A stretch of 64,000 bases of DNA from Actinomadura montaniterrae (lineage in GTDB: Bacteria > Actinomycetota > Actinomycetes > Streptosporangiales > Streptosporangiaceae): NCBI RefSeq assembly GCF_008923365.1, contig NZ_WBMR01000004.1, forward strand, positions 1 through 64,000. Direction: 5' to 3'. Positions 34,135 through 42,956 of this stretch are shown here, one piece after another. Every line of letters begins with the position of its first letter. Position 1 is the first letter of the stretch. The notes under the pieces are model-generated. The model worked only from the letters and a program-made list of their open reading frames with translations, did no database searches and was not told where the DNA came from. The position numbers and the translations under genes were made by a program.

Positions 34135-35688
34135 ATGCGACAGCCGTACGTAGCCAGGAAGGTCAGCAAGCGCACCGGGGCGACCCGGTACACGGGGATG
34201 TACTACGACGCGACCGGGACACCCCGGTCGGCCGGCACCTACGACGACGAACTGGAGGCACTGACCGCTGCCCGCCGGGAACAGGACAAGCCTGCGAGCG
34301 GCGTCCTGGGGGAGATGACGCTGGCGCAGAGGCGCGCGATGACGTTCGAGGAGTTCTGGCCGATCTTCCAGCGGCATCACCGGGTCGAGCCGAACACGAT
34401 GCAGACCTACTTCGGGACCTGGATCAACCACGTCCGCCCATACCTGAAGGCCGATCGGGTGGCGACATTCGACTCCGCCCGCGCCATCCAGTACTTCACC
34501 TGGCTGGCAGAGGCGGAGCGGACGGTGAATACGCGGCGGGCCTGCCGGACGGTCCTCTCAGCGATGCTCGGCCTGGCAATCCGGCTGGGCTACCGCAGCG
34601 ACAACCCCGTCCGGGGGCTGAACGTCGGAAAACAGGCCGCCCACAAGAACATCAAAGTCATCAACGAGACGGTGTTCTGGGAGCTGTGCGACAAGCTACC
34701 GCTGCCGACACAGCGGCTGTTCGCCGAGTACATCATCTCCACCGGAGTCCGCTTCTGTGAAGCGATCTCCTTCCAGGAAGGAGACCTGGACTACGACACC
34801 GGGATGCTGAAGGTGTGCCGGTCGACCGTGGAGGTGGCCAAGCAGTTCCACCCGGCCGCCGGCCGGTTCGTGACCCGCCCCTACACCAAGAACGGGGAGC
34901 ACCGCCGATTCAAAATCGGCAGGCCACTGGTGGAGAAGATCCGCGGCCACGCCCAAGAACACGGACTGAAAACCGGTGACCTGATCTTCCCTGTGCGGCT
35001 GTTCAAGCCGGAGACGGCCTGGGTCAACCTCCCACGCTGCACCGAAGAGGAGATGCAGGCTGCCGCGAAGACCAGCTTCATCTCACCCGTCACCGGTGTA
35101 CGGGTCACACACACCAAAGTCAGTACCTACCGAAAGCACGGGTGCCGGTGCGGGCCGTGCGTGCAGGCATACCGCGACTATCGGTCGGCTTATCGGGTGC
35201 AGGCCATGGCCCGCAAAGGCAAGGTTGCTCGCCGACGGGTCCGCCGGGACGGCAACGACTACCTGGCGGCCAGTGAGTGGAGCGCCATGTGGATCCCGGC
35301 CCGCAGGGCCGTCGGCGTCGACATAACCCCGTACCAGCTGCGCCACTCCCATGCGTCCCTCCTACTGGCGCATGGTGTCCCGCTGCCCGACGTCCAGGCT
35401 CGGCTGGGCCACAACGATCTGACCTCGACCACCCACTACGTGTGGGCGCTGGCCGAGGAAAGCGAGGCCGCCGCAACCGCGATGAATGTGCTGCTGGGCT
35501 ACGAGGCCAAGCAACCAGACCCGCAGGAGGCGATGCTCGCGCGCATGGAGGCCATGATGAATCGCATGCAAGCCATGATCGACCCTCCCCTCGCACGCCG
35601 GATCGCAGCCGAAAGCTCCACCTCTCGCCCGGGCCTGCACCTAGTCACCGACACCCTCACCGCCATGCAAATCCCAACCGGCAACTGA
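34135..35688 (+). CDS. int: Tyrosine-type site-specific integrase with inserted Cys motif
   Basis: 517 aa. N-terminal AP2-like arm (TRYTGMYYDATGTPRSAGTY), a core-binding SAM-like domain (residues about 75-150, FEEFWPIFQRHHRVEPNTMQ), then the catalytic domain: Arg206 (GVRFCEA), His400-equivalent QLRH with Arg403, His406, His426 (LGHND) and nucleophile Tyr435 (THYVW). Between the first Arg and HxxR lies an insertion with C337-x-C339-x2-C342 (GCRCGPC), a small cysteine motif seen in actinobacterial phage proteins. It should integrate and, with an excisionase, excise the element to its right. Confidence 0.92.
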   Translation: MRQPYVARKVSKRTGATRYTGMYYDATGTPRSAGTYDDELEALTAARREQDKPASGVLGEMTLAQRRAMTFEEFWPIFQRHHRVEPNTMQTYFGTWINHVRPYLKADRVATFDSARAIQYFTWLAEAERTVNTRRACRTVLSAMLGLAIRLGYRSDNPVRGLNVGKQAAHKNIKVINETVFWELCDKLPLPTQRLFAEYIISTGVRFCEAISFQEGDLDYDTGMLKVCRSTVEVAKQFHPAAGRFVTRPYTKNGEHRRFKIGRPLVEKIRGHAQEHGLKTGDLIFPVRLFKPETAWVNLPRCTEEEMQAAAKTSFISPVTGVRVTHTKVSTYRKHGCRCGPCVQAYRDYRSAYRVQAMARKGKVARRRVRRDGNDYLAASEWSAMWIPARRAVGVDITPYQLRHSHASLLLAHGVPLPDVQARLGHNDLTSTTHYVWALAEESEAAATAMNVLLGYEAKQPDPQEAMLARMEAMMNRMQAMIDPPLARRIAAESSTSRPGLHLVTDTLTAMQIPTGN

Positions 35689-35790
35689 CACTCCAGACGC
35701 ACTCGGCCATGGCAGCCCGGCCCGGAACTCCTCGTCGGCGGCCGCCTGGTAGCTGGTGTCAGACATTCCGACGCGACCACGGGTCGCTAG

Positions 35791-36121
35791 CAAGCATCCC
35801 CGCGTACGTGGGGAGCACATCGTGCGGCCCGGTGTTGGTGACGCCGTTGCCGGACCATCCCCGCGTGCGCGGGGAGCACCCGGTGAGGCCGTCTCCGAAT
35901 CCGCAATTGGAGGGACCACACCGGCGTGCGCGGGGAGCACGCCAGCATGTCGTCCATCACCTGCGGGTTGGGGGGTCACCCCCGCGTGCGCGGGGAGCAC
36001 TCCTCAACGGCCACCTGCGCGTCCGGCATCACGGGACCACACCGCGTGCGGGGATAGTCCCTTCGGCAAACCCAACGTCGCCCTCGTCCTCAACCGCTCC
36101 CCCCGCACGCGGGGATGGTTC
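35791..36121. CRISPR. Orphan degenerate type I-E-like CRISPR array with repeat inversion
   Basis: Six 27-28-bp repeats with 32-34-bp spacers: repeats at 35791-35818, 35852-35879, 35913-35940, 35973-36000, 36034-36060 and 36094-36121 (period 60-61). The core is CCCCGCGTGCGCGGGG. Repeats 1-4 end GGGGAGCAC. Repeat 6 is in the opposite orientation (GCTCCCC start, GGGGATGGTTC end; 24 of 28 bases match the reversed repeat). Repeat 5 joins the left half of one orientation (GGACCA start) to the right half of the other (GATAGTCC end). The outermost repeats are the most degenerate. No cas gene is in the window. Confidence 0.88.
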
Positions 36122-36157
36122 TGGTCACCACCTTCGAGTACGAGGACGGGTGGCCCG

Positions 36158-36748
36158 TCAGGACCAGCGTGTGTCGGGAATGTGAAGTCTGGCGGCTGCC
36201 TGGTTGCGCGACAGCATCCTGATGTTTTGCGTGGGCAGTTGTCTGGGGCCGTCCATGTCGATGAGGTGGGTGGGGCCGTAGGGCCACGGGCCATGGACGA
36301 GCGCGATCAGGTTGTTCGTCGCCAGATTCTTCAGAGTCTGGTGGACGACGTCGGCGTCGGGGCCCGGGCTTGCCAACCACAGGATCGGCGGCCTCTCGCT
36401 GACCTCGTCAGCGCCAGCCCGGCGGTGCGTGTTCTCAAGGTGCTCGATCGTGTCCTCCAGGGTTTCGAACATGTGGAGGGTCGAGGCGAGGAGTTCGGGC
36501 GGCACCGAGGAGGTGTCGCCGAGCAGTTGCTCGAGATCAGGCTGTGCGATGACGACGTCGATCTGTTCGAGGCCGTCCACGAGAGCGTCGACCAGCATGG
36601 CGCGCAAGAGGTGTTGGGTTCCGGGGCCGATGACGCCGGAGCCTTCTGGATGACTGAAGGCCCGGACCAGGGACCGAGGCTGCTCGGCGCGAGCGCGCGT
36701 GCGGGTGGTGACCAGCCGGCGGATGGTGGAGATGGGTGTGCTGCTCAT
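36158..36748 (-). CDS. Unknown protein resembling part of LysM/BTAD-type element regulators
   Basis: 196 aa from ATG at 36748, with AGGAG six bases upstream. Sequence such as LLRAMLVDALVDGLEQIDVV, PPELLASTLHMFETLEDTIE and PPILWLASPGPDADVVHQTL resembles the middle alpha/beta region of large LysM-BTAD proteins found on actinomycete conjugative elements. The LysM and BTAD parts are absent, so it is either a stand-alone relative or a fragment. No catalytic motif seen. Confidence 0.5.
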   Translation of the reverse strand: MSSTPISTIRRLVTTRTRARAEQPRSLVRAFSHPEGSGVIGPGTQHLLRAMLVDALVDGLEQIDVVIAQPDLEQLLGDTSSVPPELLASTLHMFETLEDTIEHLENTHRRAGADEVSERPPILWLASPGPDADVVHQTLKNLATNNLIALVHGPWPYGPTHLIDMDGPRQLPTQNIRMLSRNQAAARLHIPDTRWS

Positions 36749-36840
36749 GATCGCTCCTGCTCGGTGCTTGTCGGAGCCCTGATCAAAGCTCGAAAGCCCA
36801 GGCCAGCGCCCTGAGCGAAACCCGTCATGGCGAGAAGTGG

Positions 36841-36879
36841 TCACTGCCGGCCCGCGCCCGTGGGGTGGGCCGGCAGTGA
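36841..36879. terminator. Strong 13-bp hairpin in a divergent intergenic region
   Basis: TCACTGCCGGCCC (36841-36853) and GGGCCGGCAGTGA (36867-36879) are perfectly complementary around a 13-nt loop. It lies between two divergent genes, where a terminator is not expected, so it may end a small unannotated transcript, act as a leader attenuator for the LuxR gene, or be an operator. Confidence 0.45.
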
Positions 36880-37019
36880 TTCACCGTGGTGGCGGTGGCT
36901 GCGAGGTGGTGGGTCCGCCGCGGCTCGCGGTGGTGACTTCTGCTCATTGGGACGAAACCTTCATCGCCCAATCTCGTGACGCATCAAAGTTACTTCGCTA
37001 CTCTCCGTGCTCGGAGGTG

Positions 37020-38024
37020 ATGCGGGTGGGGATCCCCGTCGAGCAGAACGTGAAGCAGCTTCTGGAAGGGATCGTCGCGGACGAGCTGCTCGTCCCGTAC
37101 ACCGCGCTGCTCGCGCGGTCCGGGTGTCTGCTGGAAGAGGCCGATGAGCTGCTCGGTGGGCCTGAACGGATCAAAGCACTCACCGATTCGGGCTTGGCCC
37201 ACGTCCGTGGTGGTGGGCCGGCACTGCCGCCGCAGGTGATGCCCACCCCGCCGAACCTGGCTCTCCAGAGCGCGCTGGCCGATCTGGCGCGCCAGTTGAC
37301 CGCAGAGCATGAGCGGCTGTTGGACGGCCACAGGCGGATGCTCGACATGCACCCGTCCAGCTCGGCGGCGATGAGTGGGGACGCGGGTCAGCTGGTGCAG
37401 ATCCTCACCGACCGAAACGAGATCAGCGACATGTCCCGGTCGCTGATCAGCACGGCTCGGCGTGACTGGATGACCCTCGACAACTACGTCCTGGAGGCGT
37501 CGGTCGACGAGTTCATCACCGTCTCGCCGCTGCCTTCGTTCGAGGGTGAGGTGAGGTGCCGGGCGATCTACGAGACGCGGTGCGCCGAGCATCCGGTCGG
37601 CGTCAAGACCATCGAGGCCGCCGTCGAGGCCGGTGAGGAAGCGCGGCTGCTGCCTCGGATCGGCATGAAGATGCAAATCGTCGATGAGGCCATCGCGCTT
37701 CTTCCGCTGACGCCGACGGGGTTGTCGGGCGCGTTGCTCGTCCGCTCGTCGGTCATCGTCGAGGCGTTGCGGGAGTACTTCGAGTTCCTGTGGGAGCGCG
37801 CGATCCCATTCGGCTCCGCACGGCCCGAAAGTCCGCTGTCGCCTCTCCAGCAGAAGATCCTGAGCATGATGGCGGAGGGCCTGTCGGACGAGGGCATCGC
37901 TCGCCGCGCTGACGTGAGCCTGTCGACGGTGCGCCGGCATTCCGCCGCCATCAGGGAGAAGCTCGGTTTCGAGAGCCGCTTCGCCGCCGGCGTCGCGGCC
38001 GTCCGACGCGGCTGGCTCGGTTGA
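37020..38024 (+). CDS. LuxR-type HTH transcriptional regulator
   Basis: 334 aa from ATG at 37020; GTG at 37026 has better spacing (seven bases) to GGAGG at 37014. The C-terminal 65 residues carry a LuxR HTH (LSPLQQKILSMMAEGLSDEG, VSLSTVRRHSAAIREKLGF). The N-terminal part starts with a TrmB-like winged helix (LLARSGCLLEEADELLG), and the middle resembles the PLD-like effector fold of this group (ALLVRSSVIVEALREYFEFLWERA). It precedes an S9 peptidase and an MFS transporter, which it may activate. Confidence 0.8.
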   Translation: MRVGIPVEQNVKQLLEGIVADELLVPYTALLARSGCLLEEADELLGGPERIKALTDSGLAHVRGGGPALPPQVMPTPPNLALQSALADLARQLTAEHERLLDGHRRMLDMHPSSSAAMSGDAGQLVQILTDRNEISDMSRSLISTARRDWMTLDNYVLEASVDEFITVSPLPSFEGEVRCRAIYETRCAEHPVGVKTIEAAVEAGEEARLLPRIGMKMQIVDEAIALLPLTPTGLSGALLVRSSVIVEALREYFEFLWERAIPFGSARPESPLSPLQQKILSMMAEGLSDEGIARRADVSLSTVRRHSAAIREKLGFESRFAAGVAAVRRGWLG

Positions 38025-38056
38025 ACCCCCGTAGCTGCGAGCTGAGAGGCGACCCG

Positions 38057-39850
38057 ATGCCCGAATACCAGGACTTTGTTCCGAACCAAAGGATCCGCCC
38101 GAGCCTCGCGCTGTCGCCGGACGGAAGCATGGTGGCGTACTCCGGTAACGCTGGAGGCAGCTTCGACCTCTGGGTGCTCTCGATCGCCACCGGTGAGGCC
38201 CGGCAGTTGACCGAGCTGGCCGACCAAGCGGTGCAGCAGGTCGCGTGGATGCCGGACGGTAAGTCTGTGGTGTTCTCCGCGGATCGCCAGGGCGATGAGC
38301 AGTTCCGGCTCTACCGGGTCGATGTCGACGGAACAAACCTTGGCGAGCTCAGTTCTGGGCCGGACTGCCAGCGGATACTCGCGACGGTGCCTTTCGATGC
38401 CGCGGGACGCTACCTTGCGTACGCCGCCAATGATCGTGATGAGGCCGTCCAGGATCTGATCGTCCGGGACCTCGCCGACGACACCGAGCGCCGCATCGTC
38501 CCGCCGGCCGAGGTCGCCTTCGAACCGGCGAGCGTGTCGCCGGACGGGAAGTGGCTGCTGGCGGCCGGCTTCCGTTCGAACACCGACGTCGCGCTCTACC
38601 TGGTGGACCTCGAAGCCGGGGAAGAACCAGTCTGTGTCACTGCCGAGTTCGGCGGAGGCGTGTTCGAGCCAGGTCCGTGGATGGCGGACTCAGCCGGGTT
38701 CTACCTGCTCACGAACCTCTGGAGTGAGTTCGCCGCGGCGGCCCGCTACCGCCTTGGCGGAACCTTGGAGCCCGTCGCACAGCATGACTGGGATGTCGAA
38801 CTCATCGACACTGCGGGGGACGCGCTCATCTGGTCCGTCAACGAGGCAGGCCGCTCCACTCTGCACGCATCGGGGGGTGGCGAAGCGGTCGGCCTACCGG
38901 AAATTCCTTCGGGAGTCGTCACCTCCCTTGCGCTGGCGCCGGGTGGCCGAGCAGCGGTCGTTCTGATCGATGCCGCCACCCGCCCAGTCGAGATCGCCAT
39001 ACTCGATCGGGACTCCGGCTTTCGGTATCTGACCGATGGCCGTCCACCCGCACTCCACGTCGTCGAGCCGGCGGCGCCGGAGTCGATCACTTACCCTGCT
39101 GCAGGCGGTCGGCGGGTCCAAGGGCTTCTCTACCGGCCTCACCGGCCGGGTCCGCATCCTGTCCTGCTGTCCATTCACGGTGGACCTGAGGACCAAGAGC
39201 GCCCGCGCTACGTCTTCTCCGGGCTCTACCAGCATCTGCTAAACGAGGGGATCGCGGTCTTCGCTCCGAACATCGCCGGTTCCACCGGATACGGGTCTGC
39301 GCACCAAAAACTCATCTACCGCGACTGGGGTGGCGTCGACCTCGACGACCTCGATCACGCGGTTCGCTATCTGCGGTCTGCTCGCGACCTCGACACTGAC
39401 CGCATGGCCGCCATGGGCGCGTCCTACGGGGGCTTCGCTGCGCTGTCCTGCCTTTCCCGGCTTCCGTACGAATGGGCTGCTGGGGTTTCCCTGTGCGGCC
39501 CGACGAACCTGGTCACTCTCGCCAGGGAGTGTCCTCCGACTTGGAAGACCTTTGTGGCCACGGTGTTGGGTGATCCGGTGAAGGATCTCGACTACCTCAC
39601 CGAACGGTCCCCGGTTACTCACGCCGACGCCATTGGCGCACCTTTGCTGATACTCCAGGGAGGCCGTGATCCTCGTGTCCCGCGCACTGAGTCCGACCAC
39701 TTCGTGGACCGTCTGCGTGAGCGGGGTGTGGAGGTCGCCTACGAGGTCTTCGAGGATGAGGGACATGGGTTCAGTCAGCGGAAGAACGAGCTTCGCGCAT
39801 ACGAACAGACCGCAGCCTTCCTGACTCGGCACCTGTTGGCCAAGGGGTAA
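38057..39850 (+). CDS. S9-family prolyl oligopeptidase-like serine peptidase
   Basis: 597 aa from ATG at 38057. Residues about 20-340 are WD40/TolB-like beta-propeller repeats (LSPDGSMVAYSG, WMPDGKSVVFSADRQG, VSPDGKWLLAAG). The C-terminal catalytic alpha/beta hydrolase domain carries GASYGG with Ser456, Asp538 (GGRDPRVP) and His570 (EDEGHGF). There is no signal peptide, so it cleaves peptides in the cytosol. Related enzymes remove leader peptides in some class III lanthipeptide pathways, but no such precursor or synthetase is visible here. Confidence 0.92.
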   Translation: MPEYQDFVPNQRIRPSLALSPDGSMVAYSGNAGGSFDLWVLSIATGEARQLTELADQAVQQVAWMPDGKSVVFSADRQGDEQFRLYRVDVDGTNLGELSSGPDCQRILATVPFDAAGRYLAYAANDRDEAVQDLIVRDLADDTERRIVPPAEVAFEPASVSPDGKWLLAAGFRSNTDVALYLVDLEAGEEPVCVTAEFGGGVFEPGPWMADSAGFYLLTNLWSEFAAAARYRLGGTLEPVAQHDWDVELIDTAGDALIWSVNEAGRSTLHASGGGEAVGLPEIPSGVVTSLALAPGGRAAVVLIDAATRPVEIAILDRDSGFRYLTDGRPPALHVVEPAAPESITYPAAGGRRVQGLLYRPHRPGPHPVLLSIHGGPEDQERPRYVFSGLYQHLLNEGIAVFAPNIAGSTGYGSAHQKLIYRDWGGVDLDDLDHAVRYLRSARDLDTDRMAAMGASYGGFAALSCLSRLPYEWAAGVSLCGPTNLVTLARECPPTWKTFVATVLGDPVKDLDYLTERSPVTHADAIGAPLLILQGGRDPRVPRTESDHFVDRLRERGVEVAYEVFEDEGHGFSQRKNELRAYEQTAAFLTRHLLAKG

Positions 39851-39958
39851 GGTCGGTCTGCTGCGGCCGGAGTGAATATGAAACGCAAGGGGTCCGTGCG
39901 CTTTCAGTAGAGCATAGGAAAAGTGTCGGCGTGATCAATTTATCGTGCTCTACGGTGG

Positions 39959-41209
39959 TTGATCGTGTCCGGAATATTCGCGCCGCTGGCGCTATTCAAG
40001 AACCCTGCGGTTTCTCCCTTGTTCATCTCGCGTCTCGTCTCGAGCGCGGGTGTCGGTTTCGGGCAATTGGCTCTCGCGTGGGGAGTCATGGACCTGGGCT
40101 ATGGTCCTGCGGCGCTCGCCGTCGTGATGGCCTGCAAAGCCGCACCGGCCATACTCATGATCGCCACCGGAATCGCCGGCGACCGGCTCCGGCGCCACTA
40201 CGTACTGGTTGCGGCTGAGCTTCTGGCGACAGTGGCCTGGCTGGGGCTCGGCGCATGCTTCCTGACGGGCATCGCCTCGCTTCCGCTGGTGTGCGGCCTT
40301 GCCGTCCTTTCGGGTGTGGCGACGGCGATGTTCCTCCCGACGATCCGGGGAATCGTGGCGGACCTGCTCACCGAGACGAGCCGACCGGCCGGCAACGCCC
40401 TGATCAACCAGACTGAATCAATCGGACTCCTCATCGGTCTGGCGACGTCCGGCGTGGTGGTCAGCGCCGTGGGCGCCGGATGGGCGGCCTCAGCGCGAGG
40501 CGTGCTCTGCGCCGTGAGCGCACTCCTGCTGAGCCGCCTGACGACCGGACGCCAAGACCGCGGCTCCGAGATGCTCGGCGACCTGCGAGCGGGCTGGTTC
40601 CAGTTCGCGGCGCACCGATGGGTCTGGACGATGGCGTTGCAGTTCACTGCCCTCATCGTCGCCGTGGCATGCTTCACCGACGTCATAGGACCGATGTTCA
40701 TGAAACACGGTCACGGAGGCGCACGCGCATGGGGCATCGTCGCCGCCTGCGAAGCCTTCGGAGCTCTGGCCGGAGCTCTGGTCGGCGCGCGCCTCAGGAC
40801 GTCCAAGCCGGTCCTTGTCGCCACGGCGCTTCCCGCTTCCGCGGCGATCCCGATGATCCTGATGTGGGGTGGCGTCCCCTGGACGGTCATCGGCTTGGCG
40901 ATCTTCGTGCCCGGCATCTGCCAGGCCGCGTACTACGTTCTCTGGACGACCGCTCTGCAGGATCATTTCGCTCGGGCGGTGCTGGTCCGGGTCAACAGCT
41001 GGAGCATCGTCGGCAGCTACCTGCTCACCCCCTTCGTCCTGGTCGCTGTGGGCCCCCTCATTGAGAAGATCGGCTCCCAGAACGCTGCGTTCATCACAGG
41101 GCTTCTGGTGCTTGCCGCAACCGGGGTGGCACTCCTGTCGGTCAGATCGGTCGTCACCGCAGGCTGGACGGCAGCCGGCCCCCGCCAGACCGAGCCGATG
41201 CCGTCCTGA
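39959..41209 (+). CDS. MFS transporter
   Basis: 416 aa with about 12 membrane spans. The N-terminal half has an MFS-like loop (GIAGDRLRRHYVLVAAELLA). Resembles drug/proton antiporters of the enterobactin-exporter type. Start ATC/GTG usage is uncertain; GTG near 39965 is plausible. It follows the S9 peptidase by about 110 bp in the same direction and may export a product or provide resistance. Confidence 0.85.
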   Translation: MIVSGIFAPLALFKNPAVSPLFISRLVSSAGVGFGQLALAWGVMDLGYGPAALAVVMACKAAPAILMIATGIAGDRLRRHYVLVAAELLATVAWLGLGACFLTGIASLPLVCGLAVLSGVATAMFLPTIRGIVADLLTETSRPAGNALINQTESIGLLIGLATSGVVVSAVGAGWAASARGVLCAVSALLLSRLTTGRQDRGSEMLGDLRAGWFQFAAHRWVWTMALQFTALIVAVACFTDVIGPMFMKHGHGGARAWGIVAACEAFGALAGALVGARLRTSKPVLVATALPASAAIPMILMWGGVPWTVIGLAIFVPGICQAAYYVLWTTALQDHFARAVLVRVNSWSIVGSYLLTPFVLVAVGPLIEKIGSQNAAFITGLLVLAATGVALLSVRSVVTAGWTAAGPRQTEPMPS

Positions 41210-41440
41210 CCTCTGTCCGCGCGCCCGCTTGAGAGGGTCCGGGAGTTGTTCACGACCATGGTTCTCCGAGAAGAGGCGCGACACGCCTGCGATGGAGCTC
41301 GCACTGATCAGGGCTCGCAGGGAAGTATGGAGCGCAAACAGCTTGACTCAGCTCTAGTAGAAGTCAGGCGCTGTCATCTGCCGTCACATGAGAGGAACTC
41401 TGCATGGCTCGAGCGACAACCACCCGGAGGATCTCACCAC

Positions 41441-42013
41441 ATGACCGATCACGAGACCCCCGCAGACGAGCGCACGGAACTCCTCGCCGGCGAGCTGTTT
41501 GACCGCGCTCGCGCGCTCGCGCAGCACATCCAGGACTCGCCCGGCCTGATGCGGCCGGAGGCCGTCCGCACGATCACGGGCAATCTGACCCAGGTGGCCT
41601 TCCGCCTCGCTCAGATCGCCGAGGAACTGGACGCCTTCCTCAACAGAGAACTCGACGCCGGACGACTCGGACATCATCGCGGCGACGATCCCGTCCCGAC
41701 CGTCCTGAAGGCACACGACGCGCTGGCCAGGGCGACCGAGCAATCCATGGACCTCGGCGTGTCCTTCCGGCGTGCCTCCAGAACACTCGACGTCATCCAC
41801 GGAACCGAGGACGCCGCATCGGCGCAGCAGAAAGCCGTCGACGGACAGTCGCCGGCGGACCAGCGGGCCGAGGCGAGGACGACGGAGATCGAGTCGGCCT
41901 CTAAGGACTTTCCACACCCCATCGGTGATGTCCTCAGCAGCACCCCGACCCCACCGACCCCTGCGGAGCATCGTCCGAGCCTCAAACCTCCGCCTCCACG
42001 CCGCGAGATGTAA
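41441..42013 (+). CDS. Unknown helical protein of the mobile element
   Basis: 190 aa from ATG at 41441 with GGAGG ten bases upstream. Residues about 12-125 are amphipathic helices (LLAGELFDRARALAQHIQDS, GNLTQVAFRLAQIAEELDAF); the tail is Pro/Ser-rich and disordered. I do not recognise a family. It precedes the mobilization genes by about 490 bp. Confidence 0.65.
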   Translation: MTDHETPADERTELLAGELFDRARALAQHIQDSPGLMRPEAVRTITGNLTQVAFRLAQIAEELDAFLNRELDAGRLGHHRGDDPVPTVLKAHDALARATEQSMDLGVSFRRASRTLDVIHGTEDAASAQQKAVDGQSPADQRAEARTTEIESASKDFPHPIGDVLSSTPTPPTPAEHRPSLKPPPPRREM

Positions 42014-42325
42014 CCGCCGAGGGAGGTCCGGAGCGCGGTACGGCGTTCGATGGAACGAGGTCCCGCGCTCCTGCGGCAGCTGCCACGGGCTGCTCGGCGC
42101 ATGGGTGCTCATCACATAGGAATCGTCTGTCGTCGGCCCTGGCCGGGTGAGCTGCTTGCGGGCGTCGAAACTGGCGCCCGCAAGCGCCTGCCCGGCCGGC
42201 TGGACCGGCGAGGTAGGCAGGGCCGTTCCATGCATGGTGCTCATCGCCGCCTCGGGCCGTCCGAATGCTCTGGGAACCTCGGAGATCTGTGCTGACGGGG
42301 TCGTCTGTCCGGCATCGGTCCAACG

Positions 42326-42489
42326 GCCCCTTCCAGCAGCGACGCGCTTAATACAAGGCATTGAAGGGGCGGCCACGACGCCCCAGACGGCCTCAGCCGG
42401 CGCGGGGCAAGAAATGGATAAGGCGTGCGTTATGGCTGCGGACCGGGCGCGGTCCGCAGTGAGCGCGGGACGGATCGAGCGCGATCCGT
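42326..42489. other. Candidate oriT region with tandem hairpins
   Basis: Immediately before mobC are GCCCCTTC/GAAGGGGC (42326-42333, 42363-42370), CTGCGGACC/GGTCCGCAG (42436-42444, 42451-42459) and ACGGATCG/CGATCCGT (42470-42477, 42482-42489). Clustered inverted repeats upstream of MobC and relaxase genes are the usual setting of an origin of transfer. The nick site is not identified. The 42014-42325 stretch shows nothing else. Confidence 0.4.
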
Positions 42490-42502
42490 GGTGAGGAGGC
42501 TG

Positions 42503-42925
42503 GTGATCGAAGACCCTGATGGTGGAGCTGCGTCGAGGGCCGTGAAGCGACGCAACCGTCGGAGGCGGCATGCCGCGAGGCGAGGACGGGTGCTGCAACT
42601 CCGCTTGTCGGACGAGGAGCGCGCAGCCTTGAGCGCGGCGGCTGAGCGGGAGCAGTTGGCGACTGCGGCATGGGCGGCGCTGACGCTGTCGGCTGCGGCG
42701 AACGGAACGCCGCGGGAGGAGTACCGCGAGCTGTGGGAACTGCTTGAGGCCGTGTTGCAAGCGCGCGGCCAGGCACAGCGGATCGGCGTCAACCTCAACC
42801 AAGCGGTCGCGGCACTGAACTCAGGAGAGATGTCGTCGACGCTCCAGTGGTACGCCGACGCGGCGGCGCGGACGGTGTGCAAGCTCGATGACCTGGCCGA
42901 AGAGCTGAGAAGGCGGCTGCCGTGA
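42503..42925 (+). CDS. mobC: MobC-family relaxosome accessory protein
   Basis: About 140 aa; start uncertain (GTGs at 42488, 42491 or 42503). An Arg-rich N-terminus (VKRRNRRRRHAARRGR) leads into VLQLRLSDEERAALSAAAER, a ribbon-helix-helix-like opening, and the family-typical GQAQRIGVNLNQAVAALNSG helix in the second half. It should bind oriT and help the relaxase open the strands. The relaxase gene follows 32 bp on. Confidence 0.82.
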   Translation: MIEDPDGGAASRAVKRRNRRRRHAARRGRVLQLRLSDEERAALSAAAEREQLATAAWAALTLSAAANGTPREEYRELWELLEAVLQARGQAQRIGVNLNQAVAALNSGEMSSTLQWYADAAARTVCKLDDLAEELRRRLP

Positions 42926-42956
42926 CCACGTCGGCGCCGGCGACGAGCGCACCGGG

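Noticed and set aside
36128..36160. Further CRISPR repeat after 36121
   Set aside because: Spacing and core CCCCGCG...CGGGG are absent; sequence belongs to the next leftward gene.
36749..36829. 27-codon leftward ORF before the 36158-36748 gene as a RiPP precursor
   Set aside because: Its stop overlaps the next start, but it lacks Cys/Ser/Thr core features and no modifying enzyme is near.
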